Assembly: GCA_031268395.1 (NCBI GenBank)
Contig: JAIRXI010000348.1
Coordinates: 1 to 8,465 of the forward strand
Direction of reading: 5' to 3'
From: Tannerella sp.
Lineage (GTDB): Bacteria > Bacteroidota > Bacteroidia > Bacteroidales > Tannerellaceae
Length of the DNA stretch: 8,465 bases
Shown here: in pieces, positions 1 to 6,645 of the stretch
Layout: each line of letters starts with the position of its first letter
How positions within the stretch are numbered: the first letter of the stretch is position 1
Notes under the pieces: model-generated
What the model was told of the DNA's origin: nothing
What the model saw: only the letters and a program-made list of their open reading frames with translations
Database searches by the model: none
Made by a program: the position numbers and the translations under genes

Positions 1-12
1 TTCTTTTGTCAT
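1..12 (-). CDS. Possible start of a leftward gene (partial, 4 codons)
   Basis: On the minus strand an ATG at position 12 opens a frame reading M-T-K-E up to the window edge. A TAnnTTTG motif (TACATTTG, minus strand, 45 to 38) lies about 26 bp upstream, which suits a short Bacteroidota leader, and the DNA before it is AT-rich like a promoter region. Four codons do not allow a family call. The start is supported only by position and promoter context. Confidence 0.3.
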
Positions 13-37
13 AACTGTTACTATTTTAATTATTTGA

Positions 38-69
38 CAAATGTATTATTTTTTTGCGACAATTTGAAA
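38..69 (-). promoter_or_regulatory. Candidate sigma-ABfr-type promoter facing left
   Basis: The minus strand reads TACATTTG at 45-38, a full match to the Bacteroides -7 consensus TAnnTTTG. TTTC at 69-66 sits 20 bp upstream and matches the -33 consensus TTTG at three of four bases. Initiation would fall near position 30, giving a leader of about 18 nt before the ATG at 12. Confidence 0.35.
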
Positions 70-156
70 TGCACCCTTCAATATCGGCTGTCCGCTAAAA
101 TTTGTACTTTTGCTCATAGTTTATTTTGTTTTGTAGTGATTACAAAGATAACCTCC

Positions 157-197
157 GAGCGGGGATACTCAATACTCCTCGCTCTTTATTTTTTTAC
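157..197 (+). terminator. Rho-independent terminator-like hairpin, no visible upstream gene
   Basis: The arms 157-165 and 176-184 form a 9-bp stem (GAGCGGGGA against TCCTCGCTC, one G-T wobble) with a 10-nt loop. A T-rich run (TTTATTTTTTT, 185-195) follows directly. This is a standard intrinsic terminator shape on the plus strand. No coding region precedes it within the window, so it may end a short untranslated transcript or one entering from outside. Confidence 0.5.
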
Positions 198-483
198 CGG
201 ACAGTAATGATTGTTTTTTAGTAATTTGTCCTACTGCTGTCCGCCTTTGTCTGCATACCTGTTTTCAGGGGTTGAGAGAGTACAAAAACAATGTTATCGG
301 AATGTATATTGAAACCTTACTTATTACAGAACGGGAACTTATGGAAATAATAATTTTAGCTAATTTATGACACTGCCGTTTTTTTCTCGGCTAAGGTCCA
401 ACTTTTTTATTTATTGACATTAATAATTACAATTTGATTATATCGAAGAGATTAATTAATGCAACATCAGGAGTTCTGGATAT

Positions 484-521
484 AAAAAACGACCATTTGA
501 AGTTTGAATGGCATCCGGTCG
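484..521 (-). terminator. Terminator of the esterase gene
   Basis: Just past the esterase stop, the minus strand forms CCATT/AATGG (511-507 with 497-493, 9-nt loop). It can extend or rearrange through the outer pair CGACC (521-517) and GGTCG (494-490). A run of six T on the minus strand (489-484) follows. The stem is short, but the position right after the stop and the T-run support an intrinsic terminator. Confidence 0.55.
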
Positions 522-528
522 CCTGCCG

Positions 529-1407
529 TCAATCTATGATTCCGATTTCCCGGAACCAGTCTTCCGCCCGGTCCGGCCAGCTATTCACAACGGCTCCCGT
601 ATCGCGCAACCCGTAACCGTGTCCTCCGCGGTGGTAAAGGTGCATCCAGACAGGAACGCCGGCTTCCTTCAGCGCATAATAATAAAACAAGCTACTGTTG
701 ATGAACGAACGGTCGTCTTCGGTTTGAATCAGCATTGTTGGCGGCGTTTTGGAGGAGACCTGTATTTCCGGGGCCAGCCGAAAATTTTCCCCGTCCAGAT
801 ATGCCGGATAAACCAACAGGCAAAAATTCGGCCTGCAACTCATCCCGTCAGCCTCATCTACCGGCGGATATGTACGTCTGTCAAACGAATTGCAGGCCAT
901 TACCGACAAATGTCCACCTGCCGAAAATCCCATTACGCCAATGCGATCCGGGTCAATATTCAACCTGTTCGCATTGGCCCGAACATAACTGACTGCCCGC
1001 TGCAAATCTTGCAACGGCGCTTCATGTCTTTTCTGTCCGGGAGGCGGAGGCACCCTGTATTTCAGCAAAACGGCTGTAATGCCCAACTCGTTCAGCCAAA
1101 GGCATACTTCATCTCCTTCCAAGTCATACGCCAATACGCCATATCCACCGCCGGGACAAACGATGACGGCCGAGCCGCTTGCCACTTCTTCGGAAGGCTC
1201 ATAAATCGTAACGGTCGGCTCGCAGACGTTCGTGATACGCAGCACGGTTTCATTTGCTACCCGGTTGCCATTTTCATCTGCCACTTCTTCCAACGTGACC
1301 GTACTGCCCGGAACTCCTTCAGGAAACAGCCTGATCGTTTTTTCCTGTGCGGCGGAAGAAAAAAACAGACTCATAACACAAAGAGAGATAAAACCCTTTT
1401 TTTTCAT
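529..1407 (-). CDS. Secreted alpha/beta-hydrolase, acetyl/feruloyl-esterase-like
   Basis: A 292-residue protein, probably a carboxylic-ester hydrolase of the alpha/beta-hydrolase superfamily. Residues 1-20 form a signal peptide (K-K-K, hydrophobic core, ending SSAA before Gln21), so it should leave the cytoplasm. PGGGY at 85-89 fits the oxyanion-hole loop. The nucleophile elbow is GFSAGG with Ser162, Asp231 or Asp232 in TEDD is the likely acid, and His263 in GGHGYG is the base. The triad is therefore complete and length is normal for the group. Relatives include lipase/esterase-like and BD-FAE-type enzymes of gut and oral Bacteroidales that remove acetyl or feruloyl groups from plant polysaccharides. 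No polysaccharide-utilisation genes lie nearby, so the substrate is unknown. It follows rng in the same direction after a 72-bp gap. A near-match -7 motif (TTATTTTG, minus strand, 1438-1431) suggests its own promoter, and a terminator follows the stop. Confidence 0.88.
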   Translation of the reverse strand: MKKKGFISLCVMSLFFSSAAQEKTIRLFPEGVPGSTVTLEEVADENGNRVANETVLRITNVCEPTVTIYEPSEEVASGSAVIVCPGGGYGVLAYDLEGDEVCLWLNELGITAVLLKYRVPPPPGQKRHEAPLQDLQRAVSYVRANANRLNIDPDRIGVMGFSAGGHLSVMACNSFDRRTYPPVDEADGMSCRPNFCLLVYPAYLDGENFRLAPEIQVSSKTPPTMLIQTEDDRSFINSSLFYYYALKEAGVPVWMHLYHRGGHGYGLRDTGAVVNSWPDRAEDWFREIGIID

Positions 1408-1459
1408 CGTTCATACACGTGGATCATTCACAAAATAAAACTGTAAAAATCAAAGCAGA

Positions 1460-1475
1460 GGAAAAGCAATTTTCC
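1460..1475 (-). terminator. Weak hairpin between rng and the esterase
   Basis: A perfect 6-bp dyad GGAAAA/TTTTCC with a 4-nt loop lies 5 bp past the rng stop. On the minus strand it is followed by T-rich sequence (1455-1441), although not immediately. It could partly terminate rng transcription; the short A/T-rich stem makes this uncertain. Confidence 0.3.
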
Positions 1476-1479
1476 CGCT

Positions 1480-3051
1480 CTATTTCATCTCTTTTTCCTC
1501 CTGCATATCCAATTCGTTTTTTCCCCCGTCATAGAATTTATATTCCAGAAAAGCCAGGCTTTGATCTGGAATGATTTTCATCCCGCCCGAATATTTCATC
1601 TTCCATTGCAATCCCAACGGCCATATACCTTTATTGACATACGCTGCCACATAAGGATGCAGATGCAGGGCGAATTTTTTCACATGATGCACATTCACCA
1701 GACTGTCAATCTTTTCTTCCAGACTGTCGGTAAACAGAATGGACGATTTCACGATGCCCGTCCCGAAGCAGGAGGGACAACCCTCCGAAGTCTGTATGTC
1801 CAGAATCGGACGCACCCGCTGGCGTGTGAGCTGCATCAGGCAAAATTTGCTAAGTGGAAGGATATTATGCTTGGCCCGATCGTTAGACATCGCCTTGTTC
1901 ATGTGTTCATAGAGCTGCTGGCGGTTTGACGCCTCCGCCATGTCTATGAAATCGACTACAATAATCCCGCCCATGTCGCGCAAACGCAACTGGCGGGCTA
2001 TCTCGTCGGCTGCTGCAAGATTCACCTCAAAAGCCGTTTTTTCCTGTTCCGTACTGCCTTTCATGCGGTTTCCGCTGTTCACGTCAATCACATGCATGGC
2101 TTCGGTATGCTCAATGATCAGGTATGCGCCGCCCTTGTACGTCACCGTACGTCCAAGCAAAGACTTGATCTGTTTTGTAATGCCGAATTTGTCAAAAACC
2201 GGCATCTCGTCGGAATACAGTTTCACGATATTTTTCTGTTCCGGCGCAATCTGATTCACGTAATCGTATACGCTCCGGTACACATCCCGATCATTGATAT
2301 AGATATGCTGGAAGGAGGCATTAAAAATGTCGCGCAAAAGTGCGACGATACGCGCCGTTTCTTCATATGCAATCACCGGTGCCTTCAGTTTCGGCACCTT
2401 AAACAGGGTCTCTTCCATCCGTTTGATCAGGGACTTCAACTCGCCGTCCAGTTCGGCCACTCGCTTCCCTTCGGCCGATGTACGCACAATTACGCTGATA
2501 TTCTTCGGTTTCACGCTCTGAATCAGTTGACGCAAACGCGCCCGCTCTTCATTGGACCTGATTTTGGTAGAAACGGAAATCTTGTCCGAGAACGGCATCA
2601 TCACCAGAAAACGGCCGGCAAACGAGAGTTCGGCTGTCAAGCGCGGCCCTTTCGTCGAAATTGGTTCTTTGGCAATCTGCACAAGCACGTCTTGCCCCAC
2701 CGTTAACACGTTACCAATGAGTCCTTCTTTCTCTATCTCGGGCAATATCTGTACTTTAGAAACAGACGGGTGCCTTTTCGGGTCATCTTTCAGTTGTTTC
2801 AAATATTTCTGCTGCGTATTAAAACTGGAGCCCAAATCCTGATAATGGAGAAAGGCTTCCTTTTTACAGCCCACATCTACAAACGCTGCATTCAATCCCG
2901 GAAGTAACTTTTTCACTCTCCCGAGATAGATGTTACCTACGGCAAAAGAATCGCTCCGGGGTTCTTTCTGGAACTCCACCAAGCTCTTATCTTCCAATAC
3001 AGCTATTGAGATTTCTTTCGATTTTACGTCTACGACTAATTCACTTACCAC
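1480..3051 (-). CDS. rng: Ribonuclease G (RNase E/G family)
   Basis: A 523-residue endoribonuclease of the RNase E/G family, acting on single-stranded A/U-rich sites in rRNA precursors and mRNA. An S1 RNA-binding domain occupies roughly residues 38-128 (GNIYLGRVKKLLPGLNAAFV at its start). The catalytic core shows both metal-binding aspartates in their signature contexts, Asp323 in IDVNSGNR and Asp367 in VVDFIDM. The Zn-link is CPSC (Cys425, Cys428) followed by FGTG. Length fits RNase G; the long RNase E scaffold tail is absent, leaving only a charged end (EEKEMK). The start is GTG at 3051, in frame with the typical N-terminus and with no better ATG nearby. It is downstream of HU and the bS22-like gene on the same strand. 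A perfect inverted repeat at 3079-3120 lies 28 bp before the start and is a candidate control element. Confidence 0.95.
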   Translation of the reverse strand: MVSELVVDVKSKEISIAVLEDKSLVEFQKEPRSDSFAVGNIYLGRVKKLLPGLNAAFVDVGCKKEAFLHYQDLGSSFNTQQKYLKQLKDDPKRHPSVSKVQILPEIEKEGLIGNVLTVGQDVLVQIAKEPISTKGPRLTAELSFAGRFLVMMPFSDKISVSTKIRSNEERARLRQLIQSVKPKNISVIVRTSAEGKRVAELDGELKSLIKRMEETLFKVPKLKAPVIAYEETARIVALLRDIFNASFQHIYINDRDVYRSVYDYVNQIAPEQKNIVKLYSDEMPVFDKFGITKQIKSLLGRTVTYKGGAYLIIEHTEAMHVIDVNSGNRMKGSTEQEKTAFEVNLAAADEIARQLRLRDMGGIIVVDFIDMAEASNRQQLYEHMNKAMSNDRAKHNILPLSKFCLMQLTRQRVRPILDIQTSEGCPSCFGTGIVKSSILFTDSLEEKIDSLVNVHHVKKFALHLHPYVAAYVNKGIWPLGLQWKMKYSGGMKIIPDQSLAFLEYKFYDGGKNELDMQEEKEMK

Positions 3052-3078
3052 AACTGATTATTTTCTATATATTTAAAC

Positions 3079-3120
3079 GAAAGAACAAACTTAAAAGTTC
3101 CTCATTAAGTTTGTTCTTTC
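3079..3120. promoter_or_regulatory. Perfect 16-bp inverted repeat in the rng upstream region
   Basis: Arms 3079-3094 (GAAAGAACAAACTTAA) and 3105-3120 are exact reverse complements around a 10-nt loop, and pairing can extend three more bases past one bulged C. There is no U-run directly after the stem on either strand, so it is not a standard terminator. Each arm carries TAAGTTTG, a full -7 promoter match: leftward at 3093-3086, rightward at 3106-3113. It may be the rng promoter with an overlapping operator, an RNA hairpin in the rng leader, or a transcript 3'-end stem. Confidence 0.6.
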
Positions 3121-3133
3121 CGTTCACCAAGAC

Positions 3134-3223
3134 TTATTTCTTCTTATGTCTATTCTTTTTAAGTCTTTTTTTACGCTTGTGCGTTGACATTTTATGTCTT
3201 TTCCTCTTTTTACCACTAGGCAT
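3134..3223 (-). CDS. Very small basic ribosomal protein candidate, bS22/mS38-like (AURKAIP1/COX24 type)
   Basis: A 29-codon ORF starts at ATG 3223 and ends with TAA at 3134. The product begins MPSGKKRKRHKMSTHKRKK and ends NRHKKK. Seventeen of 29 residues are Lys or Arg and there are no acidic residues. The KKRKRHKMxxHKRKKRLKK pattern matches the short motif shared by mitochondrial mS38 (AURKAIP1/COX24) and mycobacterial bS22, which binds rRNA in the small subunit; tiny proteins of this kind are annotated in many Bacteroidota. It lies 31 bp after the HU stop, same strand, with no terminator between, so cotranscription with HU is likely. The assignment rests on motif resemblance recalled from the family, not on a search. 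Confidence 0.8.
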   Translation of the reverse strand: MPSGKKRKRHKMSTHKRKKRLKKNRHKKK

Positions 3224-3254
3224 AAATTCCCAATTTAAAATTCAACACTTCAGA

Positions 3255-3536
3255 CTATAATTTCTCGGCCACGCTGTTCAAAAACACTTTCGCTGGCTTG
3301 AAGGACGGAATCTCATGTTCCGGGATAATAATCGTTGTGTTCTTTGAAATGTTACGTGCGGTTTTCTGTGCCCTTGTCTTAATCACAAAGCTGCCAAAAC
3401 CTCTCAAATACACATTCTCCCCATTGGATAAGGAATTCTTTACCGCATCCATAAACGACTCTACAGTAGACAAAACCGTGTTTTTGTCAATACCTGTACC
3501 TTTCGAAATTTCACTAACAATATCTGCCTTTGTCAT
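3255..3536 (-). CDS. HU/IHF-family DNA-binding protein
   Basis: A 93-residue nucleoid-associated protein of normal HU/IHF length. Helical N-terminus MTKADIVSEISKGTGIDKNT, the saddle motif RGFGSF at 45-50, and the DNA-binding arm from about 53 to 75 are all present. A dimer would bend DNA and take part in compaction, replication and recombination. The arm reads RNISKNTT where typical HU has RNPxTG: Ile63 replaces the proline that intercalates and kinks DNA in well-studied HU/IHF. I believe this arm recurs in Bacteroidota members of the family. The gene diverges from mutY; a minus-strand -7 motif (TATATTTG, 3588-3581) gives it a leader of roughly 35-40 nt. It probably heads a transcript that includes the small basic ORF. 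Confidence 0.93.
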   Translation of the reverse strand: MTKADIVSEISKGTGIDKNTVLSTVESFMDAVKNSLSNGENVYLRGFGSFVIKTRAQKTARNISKNTTIIIPEHEIPSFKPAKVFLNSVAEKL

Positions 3537-3580
3537 ATCATAAACTATTTAAATGAATAAAATTCTAATTTTTTGGATTG

Positions 3581-3588
3581 CAAATATA
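3581..3588 (-). promoter_or_regulatory. -7 promoter motif for the HU gene
   Basis: TATATTTG on the minus strand fits TAnnTTTG exactly and lies 44 bp upstream of the HU start. A -33 TTTG at the right distance is not evident. Confidence 0.45.
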
Positions 3589-3655
3589 TAGTATTTATTT
3601 CAATAACGCTACTCTTTTTCTCGAAAAAGTGAGACGAATTATCGCAGGATATCCG

Positions 3656-3663
3656 TATGTTTG
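3656..3663 (+). promoter_or_regulatory. -7 promoter motif for mutY
   Basis: TATGTTTG on the plus strand fits TAnnTTTG exactly, 34 bp before the mutY ATG. The leader that follows is A-rich (CAAAAAAATAATAG just before the start), typical of Bacteroidota translation starts. The -33 element is weak or absent. Confidence 0.45.
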
Positions 3664-3697
3664 TGCCGAAATTGAACAAGCAAAAAAATAATAGTTT

Positions 3698-4771
3698 ATG
3701 AATCAGCCTATTAAAAAAATCCAGGAGAGCGAAATTTTTTTTGCCTGGTACGAGAAAAATAAACGGGATTTGCCTTGGAGACAAACCAAAAATCCCTATT
3801 TGATATGGATTTCGGAGATTGTTCTCCAGCAAACCCGGGTCGCACAAGGCATGGAATATTACCTGCGATTTGTCCGGCAGTTCCCCGATGTGAAAAGTCT
3901 GGCCGGGGCTGCACAAGAAACCGTGTTAAAATACTGGCAGGGACTGGGATATTATTCTCGTGCCCGTAACCTGCACGAAGCGGCGAAAGATATCCAGGCC
4001 CGTTTTCAGGGCACATTTCCTCAACGCTATGAGGATATTCTCTCTCTGAAAGGCATTGGCGAATATACGGCAGCCGCCATTGCGTCTTTTGCGTGGAACC
4101 AGCCCTATCCGGTTGTCGACGGGAATGTTTTCCGCGTGCTGGGGCGACTTTATGCAATTCAAACGCCCATTGATACGGGGGAAGGAAAAAAACAATACAC
4201 CGAACTGGCTCGCCTCGTCATGAATCCCCAAATGGCCGGACTGCACAATCAGGCCGTCATGGAATTTGGCGCATTGCAGTGCGTTCCGCAGCATCCCGAT
4301 TGCGACCAGTGTCCGTTTGCAAACCGGTGTATGGGGTATGCTTCTGGAGACCCGCAACAGTTTCCAGTCAGGCAGCACAAAGCTAGAACGCGCGACCGCT
4401 ATTTCCATTATATGTACATTATACATGATAAAGAATACACTTACCTGCACCGCCGCACTCAAAACGATATCTGGAAAGGATTGTTTGAACTGCCGCTGAT
4501 AGAAACGGAACGGGTGATGGATTTTGCCGAATTGCAGGAAACGCCTGACTTTAAAAAACTGTTTAATGCTACCGGCACGTCTGTGCTGACAATTGAAAAG
4601 AGCGGCGTCAAACATGTCCTGTCTCACCAGATCCTGTATGCTACCTTTTACAGGGTGGAGATTCAAACGGAAAATGCCGCGCTGAAAAAATATCTGAAAA
4701 TAGGGAAAAACGCCCTGGGCGACTACCCTGTTTCAAAGCTGATATACAACTATTTGCTGGAAATCGCCTGA
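3698..4771 (+). CDS. mutY: A/G-specific adenine DNA glycosylase MutY
   Basis: A 357-residue base-excision repair enzyme that removes adenine mispaired with 8-oxoguanine and so prevents G:C to T:A changes. Catalytic Glu40 sits in WISEIVLQQT; the helix-hairpin-helix LKGIGEYTAAAIASFA spans about 117-132 and Asp141 follows in VVDGNVFRVLGR. The [4Fe-4S] cluster ligands are Cys195, Cys202, Cys205 and Cys211, in the exact C-x6-C-x2-C-x5-C spacing. A C-terminal Nudix-like domain that recognises 8-oxoG runs from about 233 to 355, with LSHQ (308-311) in place of the usual FSH loop. Length is full. The first ATG fits both the family N-terminus and the promoter distance. It diverges from HU and is followed 78 bp later by ssb with no clear terminator, so read-through into ssb is possible. 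Confidence 0.97.
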   Translation: MNQPIKKIQESEIFFAWYEKNKRDLPWRQTKNPYLIWISEIVLQQTRVAQGMEYYLRFVRQFPDVKSLAGAAQETVLKYWQGLGYYSRARNLHEAAKDIQARFQGTFPQRYEDILSLKGIGEYTAAAIASFAWNQPYPVVDGNVFRVLGRLYAIQTPIDTGEGKKQYTELARLVMNPQMAGLHNQAVMEFGALQCVPQHPDCDQCPFANRCMGYASGDPQQFPVRQHKARTRDRYFHYMYIIHDKEYTYLHRRTQNDIWKGLFELPLIETERVMDFAELQETPDFKKLFNATGTSVLTIEKSGVKHVLSHQILYATFYRVEIQTENAALKKYLKIGKNALGDYPVSKLIYNYLLEIA

Positions 4772-4775
4772 GATT

Positions 4776-4784
4776 TTATCCACA
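4776..4784 (+). promoter_or_regulatory. Perfect DnaA-box sequence upstream of ssb
   Basis: TTATCCACA matches the consensus DnaA box TTATNCACA at every position. It lies just after the mutY stop and 30 bp before the ssb -7 motif, overlapping a CACAA-AG-TTGTG dyad at 4782-4793. A single box does not make an origin. It could let DnaA tune ssb expression. A 9-mer can occur by chance, but this one is in a short control region of a replication gene. Confidence 0.45.
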
Positions 4785-4813
4785 AAGTTGTGCGGACAGA
4801 TAAAAAAAGTTCT

Positions 4814-4821
4814 TACATTTG
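4814..4821 (+). promoter_or_regulatory. -7 promoter motif for ssb
   Basis: TACATTTG fits TAnnTTTG exactly and gives a start about 20 nt before the ssb ATG. The -33 region has only a loose match (TTGTG, 4788-4792). This placement supports the ATG at 4850 as the true ssb start, because the motif would lie inside the longer GTG-initiated frame. Confidence 0.5.
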
Positions 4822-4849
4822 TATTGTAAACTATAAACTCATTCATAAT

Positions 4850-5308
4850 ATGTCATTGAACAAAGTTATTTTAATTGGAAACGTGGGGAAAGACCCCGTA
4901 ATAAGGTATTTTGACAGTGGAAGTGGCGTTGCCAATTTTACCGTGGCCACGTCAGACAGAGGTTACACGCTGGCTAACGGAACGGAAATCCCCGAACGGA
5001 CGGAGTGGCACAATATCGTTGCAAACCGCGACCGGGTTCAATTTGTGGAGAAGTATATCAAGAAAGGCTCTTTAGTCTACATTGAAGGAAAAATCCGCAC
5101 ACGCAACTACGACGACCAGAGTGGAACGAAACGTTATGTCACGGAAATCTACGCCGACAGGATCGAATTTTATACGGCCGACAGGCGGGAGGTTACGGAG
5201 AATGTCAACGCGCCTGTTGCAGCAGCAAATGCGCCTGCGCCGTCATATCAGGCTGCGGCGGCGGAACCGCCGGCCATGCCGGACAGCGCGGATGATTTGC
5301 CGTTCTGA
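4850..5308 (+). CDS. ssb: Single-stranded DNA-binding protein
   Basis: A 152-residue SSB that coats single-stranded DNA during replication, repair and recombination. The OB fold covers about residues 1-110: MSLNKVILIGNVGKDP at the start, then FTVATSD, TEWHNIVA at 51-58, VEKYIKKGSLVYIEGKIRTR and the YADRIEFY strand. A flexible Ala/Pro-rich linker (about 119-146) leads to the acidic C-terminal tip DSADDLPF, the partner-protein docking peptide. The frame is open upstream to a GTG at 4790, but the family N-terminus and the -7 motif at 4814 select the ATG at 4850. It sits between mutY and gldE; the gap to gldE is 26 bp with no terminator, so it is likely cotranscribed with the downstream genes. 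Confidence 0.96.
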   Translation: MSLNKVILIGNVGKDPVIRYFDSGSGVANFTVATSDRGYTLANGTEIPERTEWHNIVANRDRVQFVEKYIKKGSLVYIEGKIRTRNYDDQSGTKRYVTEIYADRIEFYTADRREVTENVNAPVAAANAPAPSYQAAAAEPPAMPDSADDLPF

Positions 5309-5334
5309 GAAGTATTCACCAACAGACATGGGAC

Positions 5335-6642
5335 TTGGACTCTGACGACTATTTTCCGGGCTTGTTCATTCAGCCCGTATTTTGCGAACAGTCGGTCGCC
5401 CCTGCGATCCTTGCTTTTGCCGGTATTCCCGTCCTGCTATGCCTTTTGTGTCTGCTTTCCGTGGGGGAAAGGGCGCTGTTCTCCCTTTCTGCCGACGAGT
5501 TGAGCGGCCTCCGAGAAGACGATTCCGGTAGAAACCGGTTTGTCAGGCAACTGTCGGATCAGCCGTACCAGACGTTTCTTGCACTGGCGATTGCCCGTTC
5601 GCTGATGCATGTGGGGTGTATTGTGTCGGGTATATACGGCCTCGGCACGTTAAGCGGCCGGATGCTCCATCCGTTACTGATCTGTCTGTATGTCATCCTC
5701 GGATGGATGATTTCAAGTTATCTTTTCGGCGGACTGATTCCCAAATTTATCGTGCGGGATCGTGCGTTGCACCTCATTCAAAGCCTCTCGCCGCTCCTGA
5801 AAACTGTCGACCGGATATTCCGGCCCGTAACCGGATCCATCCTTTCTCCATCCATGAACTGCAACAGGAAAAAAATGCCCGCCAGCGAACCGGTCATGAT
5901 TTCTAAAGACCCGATGGATGAAAAGGAAATGCTGGACGAAATCATTCATTTCTACAACAAAAGGGCGGATGAAATCATGATTCCCCGGCTGGACATGGTG
6001 ATGGTCGATATCAAGTGCAGTTTTGAAGAATTGATGAAATTGATTCTCAAAACCGGCTTTTCGCGCATCCCGATATACGGCGAATCAGAAGATAATATCA
6101 AAGGCATTTTGTATGTCAAGGACTTGCTTCCAGTAATCAGAAACCGGGATACTTTTGAATGGCAAAGTTTGATACGGCCGGCGTATCTTGTTCCCGAAAC
6201 AAAGAAAATCGACCATCTGCTGGAAGAGTTCCGTACCAACAAAATGCATATCGCGATTGTCGTTGACGAATTTGGATGCACTTCCGGACTGGTCACGCTG
6301 GAAGATGTCATCGAAGAAATCGTGGGCGAAATAGCCGACGAGTATGATGATGATGAAAAACAGTTTTTCAGGCTGCCGGACGGAAATTATATCTTTGAGG
6401 GGAAAATCCAGTTGAACGACTTTTTTCGCGAAACAGACATCGACCCGGACAGATTCGGGAAAATGGCGGAGGAAATCGAAACCCTCGCCGGGCTTCTGCT
6501 GAAGATCAAGGGCACATTGCCAAGACGCCGGGATACAATTGAATACGGGGGATTCCGCTTCCAGATACTGGAGGCCGACGAACGCCGAGTATTGAAAATC
6601 AAGTTCGGCGCCATTGACCGGACGGAGGAGAAAAAGGAATAA
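5335..6642 (+). CDS. gldE: Gliding-motility-associated protein GldE (CBS/CorC-HlyC type)
   Basis: A 435-residue membrane protein of the CNNM/CorC architecture. Hydrophobic segments at about 22-43, 80-104 and 110-134 make up the N-terminal membrane domain. A linker with IIHFYNKRADEIMIPRLDMV follows, then a CBS pair (about 212-270 and 280-336, with VDEFGCTSGLVTLEDVIEEI closing the second) and a C-terminal transporter-associated domain (about 345-425). The family assignment comes from this order and the gldD neighbour. In Flavobacterium johnsoniae gldD and gldE are adjacent and needed for gliding; Bacteroidales mostly do not glide, so an envelope or secretion role is more likely here. The start is TTG at 5335: no ATG or GTG is in frame nearby, and the next Met (91) would remove the first membrane helix. 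An out-of-frame ATG at 5328 ends after five codons. Confidence 0.9.
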   Translation: MDSDDYFPGLFIQPVFCEQSVAPAILAFAGIPVLLCLLCLLSVGERALFSLSADELSGLREDDSGRNRFVRQLSDQPYQTFLALAIARSLMHVGCIVSGIYGLGTLSGRMLHPLLICLYVILGWMISSYLFGGLIPKFIVRDRALHLIQSLSPLLKTVDRIFRPVTGSILSPSMNCNRKKMPASEPVMISKDPMDEKEMLDEIIHFYNKRADEIMIPRLDMVMVDIKCSFEELMKLILKTGFSRIPIYGESEDNIKGILYVKDLLPVIRNRDTFEWQSLIRPAYLVPETKKIDHLLEEFRTNKMHIAIVVDEFGCTSGLVTLEDVIEEIVGEIADEYDDDEKQFFRLPDGNYIFEGKIQLNDFFRETDIDPDRFGKMAEEIETLAGLLLKIKGTLPRRRDTIEYGGFRFQILEADERRVLKIKFGAIDRTEEKKE

Positions 6643-6645
6643 CCC

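Larger units (their letters stand above)
13..483. other. Gene-free AT-rich intergenic region
   Basis: No frame here looks like a protein. Visible elements are the leftward promoter candidate at 38-69, a plus-strand -7 match (TACTTTTG, 105-112), the hairpin plus T-tract at 157-197, a 9-bp direct repeat GCTGTCCGC at 87-95 and 236-244, and an inverted GGACAG at 199-204 opposite CTGTCC at 237-242. The stretch from about 245 to 480 shows only AT-rich sequence and short weak dyads. It probably serves as the control region of the gene to the left, perhaps with a short RNA. Confidence 0.6.

Noticed and set aside
508..1446. Long plus-strand ORF opposite the esterase
   Set aside because: It is the antisense shadow of a gene with a signal peptide and full catalytic triad; its own product shows no recognisable motif.
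3006..3260. Plus-strand 84-codon ORF across the rng/HU gap
   Set aside because: Its Leu/Phe-rich product is the antisense of the Lys/Arg-rich small ORF and the A-rich leader; no other support.
3926..4666. Long minus-strand ORF opposite mutY
   Set aside because: Shadow of mutY, whose motifs are complete in the plus frame.
4776..4784. Replication origin at the DnaA box
   Set aside because: Only one box, no cluster, no AT-rich unwinding element and no dnaA or dnaN neighbour.
4790..4849. Longer Ssb N-terminus from GTG 4790
   Set aside because: The extra 20 residues precede the canonical MSLNKVILIG start, and the region carries the promoter motif and DnaA box.
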